Positions 1 to 6,196 of a stretch of DNA of 7,843 bases are shown here, in pieces. The notes beneath the pieces are model-generated. The model did no database searches and was not told where the DNA came from. It was given only the letters and a program-made list of their open reading frames with translations. A program made the translations under genes and the position numbers. The first letter of the stretch is position 1. Each line of letters starts with the position of its first letter. Location of the stretch: the NCBI GenBank assembly GCA_026982515.1, contig JALSGY010000509.1, positions 1-7,843 of the forward strand. Reading direction: 5' to 3'. This stretch comes from Paracoccaceae bacterium (GTDB taxonomy: Bacteria > Pseudomonadota > Alphaproteobacteria > Rhodobacterales > Rhodobacteraceae).

Positions 1-2240
1 TATTTCTCGGTGGCTTTCTGCATGAAATCGTTGAACACCGGCGCGCACATCGAGCCCCCAAAGGCCCCGCGACCCAGAGAGCGGGGCTGGTCGAAGCCCA
101 TGTAGCAGCCGGCAACGATGTTCGAGGTGAAGCCGGTGAACCATACGTCCCGGGCATCGTTGGTGGTGCCGGTCTTGCCGGCCACCGGCACCGGCAGGTC
201 GATCCGCCCGGCCGCGGTGCCGCGCTGCACCACCCCTTCCATCATCGAGGTCAGCTGATAGGCGGTCACCGCGTTGATCACCCGCTCGCGGTTGGTGACG
301 ATGCGCGGCCCCAGCCCGGGGGGCAGCTCGGGGCTGTCGCAATCGAGGCAGATCCGCCGGTCGTGACGGTAGATGGTGCGCCCCCAGCGGTCCTGCACCC
401 TGTCGACCAGCGTCGGCTCGACCCGCTCGCCGCCATTGGCGAACATGGCATAGGCGGCAACCATGCGGAACAGGGTGGTTTCCTGTGCCCCCAGCGCGTT
501 GGCGAGGAAGGGATCCATCCGGTCATAGACGCCGAAACGTTCGGCATAGCCGGCGATCACCTCCATCCCCACCTCGCGCGCCAGCCGCACCGTCATCAGG
601 TTGCGCGAACGCTCGATGCCGGTGCGCAGCGGCGTGGGGCCGAAGAACTTCTCCGAGGCGTTCTTGGGCCGCCACACGCCCTCGGGGGTATCGATCTCGA
701 TCGGCGCGTCAACGATGATGGTGGCCGGGGTGAAGCCCGAATCGAGCGCCGCGGCATAGACGAAGGGCTTGAAGTTGGATCCCGGCTGGCGCGTGGCCTG
801 GGTGGCGCGGTTGAACACCGAATCCTGGTAGGAGAAGCCGCCCTGCATGGCCAGCACCCGGCCGGTGTTGACATCCATCGCCATGAAGGCGCCCTGCAGT
901 TCGGGCACCTGGCGCAGCGACCAGCGCAGGAAGGCCCCGTCGGAGGCGCGCGCCAGCTTCGCCACCAGCACCACATCGCCCACCTCCACCAGATCGGCGG
1001 CCACCCGCGCCTTGCGACCGAGCTTGCCGTCGGGCAGGAGCTTGCGCGCCCAGGTGACATCCTCGGGCGGGATCCAGTAGCCCTCCTGCGTTTCCTCCAG
1101 CCCCTCGATGCCGACCCTTGCCGAGCTCCTGCCCAGCTCCAGCACCACGGCCGGATACCAGCCCTCGATGTCGCGCGGCACCTCCGCCTCCGCCAGCGCC
1201 TCGCGCCAGGCGGCCTCGTCGGCAAGCACCTCGACCGGCAGCTTCAGCCCGGTGCCCCGCCACACGCCCTGCCGGCGGTCATAGTCTTCCAGCTGCCGGC
1301 GCAGGGCGCGGGCGGCCTCGATCTGCAGATCCGGGTCCACCGTGGCGCGAATCGTCAACCCGCCGGTAAAGAACTCGTCAGCCCCGAAATCGCGGCTCAG
1401 CTGGCGGCGGATTTCATCGGTGAAATAGTCACGCGGCGGCAGTTGGGCACGAAATGGCGGATAGTCGCCGTTCTGGACCGTCTTCAGCGGCTCGGCCTGG
1501 GCGGCCTGCATGGTGGCCAGGTCGATGTAGCCGTTCTCGTACATCTCCTTGAGCACGAAGTTGCGCCGCTTGGTCAGCCGCTCTCTGGCACGCACCGGGT
1601 TGTAGCGGCCCGGTGCCTGCGGCATGGCCGCCAGCATCGCGGCCTCGGCGGCGGAAAGCTCTTCCAGCGTCTTGTTGAAATAGGTCTGCGCCGCGGCCGC
1701 GACACCGAAACTGTTCTGACCGAGGAAGATTTCGTTGAGGTAAAGCTCGAGGATCTTGTCCTTGCTGAGGGTCTTTTCCAGCCGGCTGGCGAGGATCAGC
1801 TCCTTGATCTTGCGCTCGGCCGAGCGGTCCGAGGACAGCAGGAAGTTCTTCATCACCTGCTGGGTGATGGTCGAGGCCCCCCGCAACCGCGCCCCGCGCG
1901 CCGCCTGCACCAGCGCCACCAGCATGCCGCGCACGTCATAGCCCGGGTGGTTGTAGAAATTCTTGTCCTCGGCAGAGATGAAGGCGTTCTTGATCAGGTC
2001 GGGAATCTCGTCGATCGGCACGAAGAGGCGGCGTTCGCGGGCGAATTCGTCCATCAGCTGCCCTTCGCCGGAATAGATCCGGCTGATGGTGGGGGGCTCG
2101 TACTGGGCCAGCTGCTCGTAGCTGGGCAGATCGCGGCCATACATCCAGAACACGCCGCCGATGCCCAGCGCCGCCATGACGATGCCCAGCGTCACCCAGC
2201 TGAAGATGGCGCCGATGAATCCCAGGATGAAGCGTACCAA
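1..2240 (-). CDS. mrcA: Penicillin-binding protein 1A, bifunctional glycosyltransferase/transpeptidase (C-terminus cut by window edge)
   Basis: Class A PBP that polymerises lipid II into glycan strands and crosslinks the stem peptides at the outer face of the inner membrane. Of this protein, 746 residues are visible, with no stop before the window edge; family members are usually about 800-850 aa, so roughly 100 C-terminal residues are missing. A membrane anchor spans about residues 4-33. The glycosyltransferase domain follows: catalytic Glu91 in EDKNFYNHPG, then GASTITQQ (121-128), RKIKE (143-147) and LNEIFLG. An OB-like insert lies near 300-440. The transpeptidase domain has SNFK with nucleophile Ser488, SRN at 545-547 and KTGT at 689-692, all intact. 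I chose the TTG start at 2240 because GAGAGGG (2245-2251) precedes it at good spacing and it gives the family-typical MxRFIL start; the next ATG (2177) would cut the anchor. A Cys pair, C631/C634, lies in the transpeptidase domain. It follows the amidase gene after a 79-base gap. Confidence 0.96.
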   Translation of the reverse strand, partial: MVRFILGFIGAIFSWVTLGIVMAALGIGGVFWMYGRDLPSYEQLAQYEPPTISRIYSGEGQLMDEFARERRLFVPIDEIPDLIKNAFISAEDKNFYNHPGYDVRGMLVALVQAARGARLRGASTITQQVMKNFLLSSDRSAERKIKELILASRLEKTLSKDKILELYLNEIFLGQNSFGVAAAAQTYFNKTLEELSAAEAAMLAAMPQAPGRYNPVRARERLTKRRNFVLKEMYENGYIDLATMQAAQAEPLKTVQNGDYPPFRAQLPPRDYFTDEIRRQLSRDFGADEFFTGGLTIRATVDPDLQIEAARALRRQLEDYDRRQGVWRGTGLKLPVEVLADEAAWREALAEAEVPRDIEGWYPAVVLELGRSSARVGIEGLEETQEGYWIPPEDVTWARKLLPDGKLGRKARVAADLVEVGDVVLVAKLARASDGAFLRWSLRQVPELQGAFMAMDVNTGRVLAMQGGFSYQDSVFNRATQATRQPGSNFKPFVYAAALDSGFTPATIIVDAPIEIDTPEGVWRPKNASEKFFGPTPLRTGIERSRNLMTVRLAREVGMEVIAGYAERFGVYDRMDPFLANALGAQETTLFRMVAAYAMFANGGERVEPTLVDRVQDRWGRTIYRHDRRICLDCDSPELPPGLGPRIVTNRERVINAVTAYQLTSMMEGVVQRGTAAGRIDLPVPVAGKTGTTNDARDVWFTGFTSNIVAGCYMGFDQPRSLGRGAFGGSMCAPVFNDFMQKATEK

Positions 2241-2244
2241 TTTG

Positions 2245-2251
2245 CCCTCTC
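2245..2251 (-). promoter_or_regulatory. Ribosome binding site that decides the TTG start of mrcA
   Basis: The minus strand reads GAGAGGG followed by CAAA and TTG. This purine-rich stretch is at normal Shine-Dalgarno spacing from the TTG at 2240. No ATG or GTG in the same frame exists between this site and position 2280, and the later ATG at 2177 has the transmembrane anchor mostly upstream of it. The TTG is therefore the best start. Confidence 0.6.
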
Positions 2252-2268
2252 GAAACCCCTGCCCCCTT

Positions 2269-2295
2269 CCTATACCCAACCTCGAAAAGGGTCAA
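2269..2295 (-). promoter_or_regulatory. Candidate promoter for mrcA
   Basis: In the 79-base amidase-mrcA spacer the minus strand has TTGACC (2295-2290) as a -35 box, then 15 bases, then TATAGG (2274-2269) as a -10 box. The -35 matches the housekeeping sigma consensus at five of six positions, but the 15-base spacing is shorter than the ideal 17. It could give mrcA transcription independent of the amidase. No convincing terminator is visible in the same spacer, so read-through from the amidase is equally possible. Confidence 0.35.
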
Positions 2296-2319
2296 AACGA
2301 ACCGCCGCCCAGGCCCGGC

Positions 2320-3546
2320 TCAGCGCCGCCGCAGCCGGGCCCTTGCGGCATCTTCCGCCGCCCAGGCCCGCAGGGCCTGCACGATGCCGCCGGCCGCCCG
2401 GCTCCGCCACTGCGGGTCTTCCAGCTGCATCAGGTCGACCGGCGAGGAGATGAACCCCAGTTCGATCAGCACCGAAGGGATGTCTGGCGCCTTGAGCACC
2501 GAGAACCCGGCCGAAAGCCGGGGCCGCTTGTGCACGCCGATGGTCGAGGCCAGCCCCTCGACCAGCGCATCGGCCAGGGCATCGGTGCGCGGCACGGTCT
2601 CGGTGCGGGCCAGATCCATCAGCACCCCGGCGATCACGTCGTCCTGACGGGTCAGGTCGACCCCGGCCAGCAGATCTGCCCTGTCATGGCGTTCTGCCAG
2701 CTTCTGCGAGGCGATGTCGGTGGCGCGTTCGGACAGGGTGTAGATGGTGGCGCCGGTGGCGCGGCCGGCCACCAGCGCATCGGCATGGAGCGACAGGAAG
2801 ACATCGGCACCGGCGGCGCGGGCGATGGAAATCCGCGCCTCCAGCGGCACGAATTCATCGCCCTCGCGGGTCAGCACCACCTCGAATCCACCGGCCCTGA
2901 GCAGTGCCTCCTTGAGCTCGCGCGCGAAGGTCAGCATCAGGTCGGCCTCGGCCACCTCGCCGCGTTCGGCGCCCGGATCGATGCCCCCGTGACCCGGATC
3001 GAGAACCACCACCAGCGGCCCCTCGCCAACCGGGCGCGGGCGCTGCGCCGGGATCCCCTCGAGCGGGGCAAACAGCGCCCCTTCGGGGGCCCCGGCGGCG
3101 GCGGCGTATTCCTCGCGGGTGGCCGGCACGAGACGCAGCAGCACCGTGGCCCTGCCGGTGGGCTCGGTTTCCAGCGCAGCGGTATCCACCTTCAGCGGCG
3201 CGGCCAGATCGAGCACCATCCGCGACCAGCCGGGGCGGATGGTGCCGAAGCGAAGCGCCGACACCTTGCGCGAGCCCTCCGCCAGCGCCTCGGGGTCCAG
3301 CCCGGTCCAGTCCACCTCGTTGAAATCGAGCACCAGCCGGCGCGGCTCATCGAGGGTGAAGACGCGGTAGGGCACCGCCACGCTGAGCGGCAGGATGAAC
3401 TCCACCCCCCCGCCCGGGACATCGCGCAGCACAGCCTCCCCCGCCTGCACCCGCGCCAGCGCCGAAAGTTCCTGCGCGATGGCGGGGGCCGCGGGCAGCC
3501 ATGCCCACAGGGCCGCCGCCAGTATCAACCGAAGCAATCCGCTCAT
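2320..3546 (-). CDS. amiC: Periplasmic N-acetylmuramoyl-L-alanine amidase, AmiC type (AMIN + Amidase_3)
   Basis: A zinc amidase that removes stem peptides from N-acetylmuramic acid, used in septum splitting and wall remodelling. The 408-residue protein starts with a signal peptide (hydrophobic core about 4-20, likely cleavage after PAIA at residue 24). An AMIN-type beta-rich targeting domain follows at about 33-140, then a linker, then the Amidase_3 catalytic domain at about 178-396. Predicted zinc ligands are His186 in DPGHGG, Glu200 in EVAEAD, and His254 in SLHAD. The catalytic Glu is Glu362 in LIELGFIS. All are present, so the enzyme should be active. The region from about 270 to 350 should hold the autoinhibitory or regulatory helix seen in AmiC/AmiB proteins that need an EnvC/NlpD activator; this is inferred from family knowledge, not visible directly. 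The ATG at 3546 has AGGTGG just upstream. PBP1A is the next gene downstream, pairing a wall hydrolase with a wall synthase. Confidence 0.94.
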   Translation of the reverse strand: MSGLLRLILAAALWAWLPAAPAIAQELSALARVQAGEAVLRDVPGGGVEFILPLSVAVPYRVFTLDEPRRLVLDFNEVDWTGLDPEALAEGSRKVSALRFGTIRPGWSRMVLDLAAPLKVDTAALETEPTGRATVLLRLVPATREEYAAAAGAPEGALFAPLEGIPAQRPRPVGEGPLVVVLDPGHGGIDPGAERGEVAEADLMLTFARELKEALLRAGGFEVVLTREGDEFVPLEARISIARAAGADVFLSLHADALVAGRATGATIYTLSERATDIASQKLAERHDRADLLAGVDLTRQDDVIAGVLMDLARTETVPRTDALADALVEGLASTIGVHKRPRLSAGFSVLKAPDIPSVLIELGFISSPVDLMQLEDPQWRSRAAGGIVQALRAWAAEDAARARLRRR

Positions 3547-3566
3547 GCCACCTGCCGTTTTCAGGC

Positions 3567-3594
3567 CTTATACCGCAGCGGGCGGTGGCGGCAA
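3567..3594 (-). promoter_or_regulatory. Candidate promoter for the amidase gene
   Basis: Within the 52-base spacer between the aminotransferase stop and the amidase start, the minus strand carries TTGCCG (3594-3589), 16 bases, then TATAAG (3572-3567). The -10 box matches TATAAT at five of six positions and the -35 matches at four. In a background this GC-rich the A/T hexamer stands out. Transcription would begin near 3560, leaving a leader of roughly 14 bases. A 7-bp inverted repeat, GCCGTTT and AAACGGC, flanks the -10 region. Confidence 0.45.
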
Positions 3595-3598
3595 ACGG

Positions 3599-4738
3599 CT
3601 ATCGCGCCGACAGGAAGTCCTTCAGCCGCGCCAGCCCTTCGCGGATCTCCCCGGAGCTGCGCGCATAGGAAAGGCGCAGCGTGCGATGGCCGCGGGCCGG
3701 GTCGAAATCGAGCCCCGGGGTCACCGCCACCCCGGCGCCGTGCAGGATTTCGGCGGCGAGGGCGCGGCTGTCGGCGGTGAGATCGGAGACATCCGCATAG
3801 ATGTAGAACGCCCCGTCGGGCGGCGCGAAGGAGGCAAGCCCCGCCGCACGCAGCCCCTCCATCATCAGCTGGCGGTTCTCGCGATAGACGGCGACGTTGC
3901 GCTCCAGCTCGTCGGTACACTCCAGCGCCGCCAGTGCCGCCACCTGGGAGGCATGCGGCGGGCAGATGAACAGGTTCTGGGCCAGCCGCTCGATGGTGCG
4001 CACATGCCCTTCGGGCACCACCATCCAGCCCACCCGCCAGCCGGTCATGGAGAAATACTTGGAAAACGAGTTGATGACATAGACGTCATCGCTGATTTCC
4101 AGCGCCGAGACCGCCCGGCCCTCGTAGTGGATGCCGTGGTAGATCTCGTCCGAGATGAAGGCCGCACCACGCGCCCGGGCAGCCTCGATCAGCGCCCGCA
4201 GCGGCCCGTGCCCCAGCATGGTGCCCGAAGGGTTGGCCGGCGAGGCCACGATCAGCCCCGAGAGATCCTCCGGCAGGTCTTCGGGAACCGGCTGATAACG
4301 GTTTTCCGGGGCGGTGGGAATGCCCACCGCCTCCAGATCGAGGGCACGCAGGATCTGCCGGTAGGAGGGGTAGCCCGGCTCTCCCAGCCCCACCCTTTCG
4401 CCGGCATCGAAAAGCGCCGTGAAGGCGAGGATGAACCCGGCCGAAGAGCCGGTGGTGACCACCACGCGCGCCGGATCCAGATCGAGCCCGTACCAGCGCC
4501 CGTAGAGGGCGGCGATGCCGGCGCGCAGCTCCGGCAGGCCCAGCGCCACGGTATAGCCCAGCTGGCCCGCCTCCAGCGCCGCGGCCAGCGCCGCGCGCGC
4601 CCCGCGCGGGGCCGGGGTGCCGGGCTGGCCCACCTCCATGTGGATGATGTGCCGCCCCGCCGCCTCGGCCCGGCGCGCCGCCTCCATCACGTCCATCACG
4701 ATGAACGGGTCTATTTCGCTTCGTCCGGAAGTCTTCAC
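3599..4738 (-). CDS. Class I/II pyridoxal-phosphate-dependent aminotransferase, substrate unknown
   Basis: A fold-type I PLP aminotransferase of 379 residues, a normal length for the family. The N-terminal arm reads RSEIDPF and EVGQPG (35-40). Recognisable motifs are SPANPSGT (166-173, with Asn169 expected near the PLP ring), SDEIYHG (196-202, with Asp197 expected to hold the pyridine nitrogen), the Schiff-base lysine Lys227 in NSFSKYFSMTGWRVGW, and Arg355 in LRLSYA, expected to bind the substrate carboxylate. It is cytosolic, with no signal peptide or membrane segment. The aspartate/alanine/aromatic aminotransferase group fits, but the amino donor cannot be read from the sequence, so I give no symbol. 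The GTG start at 4738 overlaps the ispG TGA (GTGA), and the MKTS..SEIDPF start agrees with relatives I recall. Only a weak Shine-Dalgarno is present, which fits translational coupling to ispG. The reading frame stays open far upstream inside ispG, but that extension is an antisense-like artefact of high GC. Confidence 0.92.
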   Translation of the reverse strand: MKTSGRSEIDPFIVMDVMEAARRAEAAGRHIIHMEVGQPGTPAPRGARAALAAALEAGQLGYTVALGLPELRAGIAALYGRWYGLDLDPARVVVTTGSSAGFILAFTALFDAGERVGLGEPGYPSYRQILRALDLEAVGIPTAPENRYQPVPEDLPEDLSGLIVASPANPSGTMLGHGPLRALIEAARARGAAFISDEIYHGIHYEGRAVSALEISDDVYVINSFSKYFSMTGWRVGWMVVPEGHVRTIERLAQNLFICPPHASQVAALAALECTDELERNVAVYRENRQLMMEGLRAAGLASFAPPDGAFYIYADVSDLTADSRALAAEILHGAGVAVTPGLDFDPARGHRTLRLSYARSSGEIREGLARLKDFLSAR

Positions 4739-5868
4739 CTTGCGTCCCGCCCTGCTGTCCCGCCCGCGGCCTCGATCTCGGCGGCGCGCGCCTCGACCAG
4801 TTCGACGATGTGCTCGATCATCGCCTCGTTGCTCAGCTTGTGGTCCTGGCGGCCGGCGACATAGACCATCCCCGCCCCCGCCCCGCCGCCGGTGAAGCCG
4901 ATATCCGTCATCAGCGCCTCGCCGGGGCCGTTGACCACGCAGCCGATGATCGACAGGCTCATGGGCGTCTTGATGTGCGCCAGCCGCTCCTCCAGTTCGG
5001 CGACGGTGGCGATCACGTCGAACCCCTGACGCGCGCAGGAGGGGCAGGCAATGATGTTGACCCCGCGGTGGCGCAGACCGAGGCTTTTCAGGATCTCGTA
5101 GCCCACCCGCACCTCTTCCACCGGATCGGCGCTCAGCGAAACCCGGATGGTATCTCCGATCCCGGCCCACAGCAGGCTGCCCAGCCCGATCGCCGATTTC
5201 ACCGTGCCCGCATTCAGGCTGCCGGCCTCGGTGATGCCCAGATGCAGGGGCGCGTCTGTGGCCTCGGCCAGCTGCTGGTAGGCGGCCACGGTCATGAACA
5301 CATCCGAAGCCTTCACCGAAACCTTGTAGTCGTGAAAGTCGTGCTCTTCGAGAATGCGGATATGGTCGAGCGCGCTTTCCACCATCGCCTCGGGGCAGGG
5401 CTCGCCGTATTTTTCCAGCAGATGCTTCTCGAGGCTGCCGGCATTGACGCCGATGCGGATGCAGCAGCCGTGATCGCGGGCCGCGGCGATCACCTCGCGC
5501 ACCCGCTCGGGCTTGCCGATGTTGCCGGGGTTGATGCGCAGGCAGGCCGCGCCCGCCTCGGCCGCCTCGACGGCGCGGCGGTAGTGGAAATGGATGTCGG
5601 CCACGATCGGCACCGGGCTTTCGGCAACGATCTCCTTCAGCGCCCGGGTGGCCGCCTCGTCGGGCACCGAAACGCGCACGATGTCGGCCCCGGCCTCGGC
5701 GGCTGCCTGCACCTGGGCGACGGTGGCGGCCACGTCGGAGGTGACGGTGTTGGTCATGGTCTGCACCGTGATCGGCGCATCGCCGCCCACCGGCACCGGG
5801 CCCACGCGAATCCGGCGCGACTTGCGGCGCTCGATGTCGCGCCAGGGGCGGATCGGGTTGTGGGACAT
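4735..5868 (-). CDS. ispG: 4-hydroxy-3-methylbut-2-en-1-yl diphosphate synthase (flavodoxin/ferredoxin-dependent)
   Basis: The [4Fe-4S] enzyme of the MEP (non-mevalonate) isoprenoid pathway. It converts 2-C-methyl-D-erythritol 2,4-cyclodiphosphate to HMBPP, the precursor of undecaprenyl carriers, quinones and carotenoids. The protein has 377 residues, the short bacterial form with a TIM barrel and a C-terminal cluster domain. Signatures seen include SRRIRVGPVPVGGDAPITVQTMTNT at the N-terminus, RVSVPD, ADIHFHY, LRINPGNIG and RIGVNAGSLE. The cluster ligands are Cys275 and Cys278 in IACPSCAR, Cys310 in GCVVNGPGE, and Glu317. The ATG at 5868 was chosen because SHNPIRPWRDIERRKSR matches the family start and GAGGG lies 9 bases upstream; the frame stays open to about 6381, but that extension is low-complexity, Arg/Pro-rich and not IspG-like. 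The gene follows the RodZ-type gene, an order shared with E. coli, and overlaps the next gene by four bases. Confidence 0.97.
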   Translation of the reverse strand: MSHNPIRPWRDIERRKSRRIRVGPVPVGGDAPITVQTMTNTVTSDVAATVAQVQAAAEAGADIVRVSVPDEAATRALKEIVAESPVPIVADIHFHYRRAVEAAEAGAACLRINPGNIGKPERVREVIAAARDHGCCIRIGVNAGSLEKHLLEKYGEPCPEAMVESALDHIRILEEHDFHDYKVSVKASDVFMTVAAYQQLAEATDAPLHLGITEAGSLNAGTVKSAIGLGSLLWAGIGDTIRVSLSADPVEEVRVGYEILKSLGLRHRGVNIIACPSCARQGFDVIATVAELEERLAHIKTPMSLSIIGCVVNGPGEALMTDIGFTGGGAGAGMVYVAGRQDHKLSNEAMIEHIVELVEARAAEIEAAGGTAGRDAR

Positions 5869-6196
5869 GGAAAGAAACCCTCGCGAGATATCCTCAGGGG
5901 GTGAAATAGAGCCCCCGCGCCGGGGAGGCAATGGCGCACGTCCGATTCCCCCGCCGCAATCGTGTTCGGCCAGCCTGCGCGCAGGCAGAGGGTTGCCGCG
6001 GGGTCGTTGCGCCTTCAGGGCAGCGCCCCTGGCCGGCGCTCTTGCAGGGGCGCTGCCCCCGCCGCCCGTGCGGGCGGCTCCCCCGGAGTATTTCGGCAAG
6101 GTGAAGGGCGCAGTACGGTGCCAAGGCGGAGCGGGCGCAGCCCCCCGGACAGGCGGAAGACAAACGCCGCGCAGGGTTCTGGAATGTGCCCCTGCC
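5869..6196. other. 328-base non-coding spacer between rodZ and ispG
   Basis: No credible gene is seen here. Short open frames on both strands are Arg/Ala/Pro-rich and lack ribosome sites. The ispG-proximal end holds the ispG leader: a CTCGCGAG palindrome (5880-5887) overlapping the GAGGG ribosome site, and a CCCCG/CGGGG hairpin with a 3-base loop (5913-5925). A weak promoter-like pair on the minus strand, TTGCCT then 17 bases then TATTTC, starts near 5930 and spans this hairpin; I would not rely on it. The centre holds the double-hairpin element listed separately. No T-run follows any hairpin, so no intrinsic terminator is called after rodZ. Confidence 0.7.
6018..6106. repeat. Composite palindromic intergenic element (two adjacent hairpins plus conserved-looking tail)
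   Basis: The first part is a perfect 14-bp inverted repeat: GGGCAGCGCCCCTG at 6018-6031 and CAGGGGCGCTGCCC at 6045-6058, around a 13-base loop. The second part is a perfect 8-bp inverted repeat, GCCGCCCG at 6061-6068 and CGGGCGGC at 6071-6078. A tail beginning CCCCCGGAGTATTT runs from 6080 to about 6106. There are no direct repeats or transposase, so it is not an insertion sequence. From memory, similar GC hairpins with a GGAGTATTT tail recur between genes in Rhodobacterales; I could not check copy number. It does not look like an intrinsic terminator because neither side carries a T-run. Confidence 0.6.

Noticed and set aside
363..2453. A 696-codon open frame on the plus strand antisense to mrcA
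   Set aside because: It is rich in His, Gln, Arg, Gly and Leu with no recognisable domain, and it runs opposite to a PBP1A frame with every catalytic motif intact. Long antisense frames are expected in GC-rich coding DNA.
2161..3780. A 539-codon plus-strand frame across the mrcA start and the amidase
   Set aside because: Low-complexity Arg/Gly/His/Pro composition, no ribosome site of note, and antisense to a clear AMIN-amidase.
3395..4864. A 489-codon plus-strand frame antisense to the aminotransferase
   Set aside because: No family resemblance, and it is opposite a full-length aminotransferase with PLP motifs.
4739..5170. An N-terminal extension of the aminotransferase into ispG
   Set aside because: The open frame lies within ispG coding sequence and is Arg/Gly-rich; the GTG at 4738 gives the family-typical start.
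6018..6078. An intrinsic terminator for rodZ
   Set aside because: The stems are strong, but neither strand has a T-run after either hairpin.
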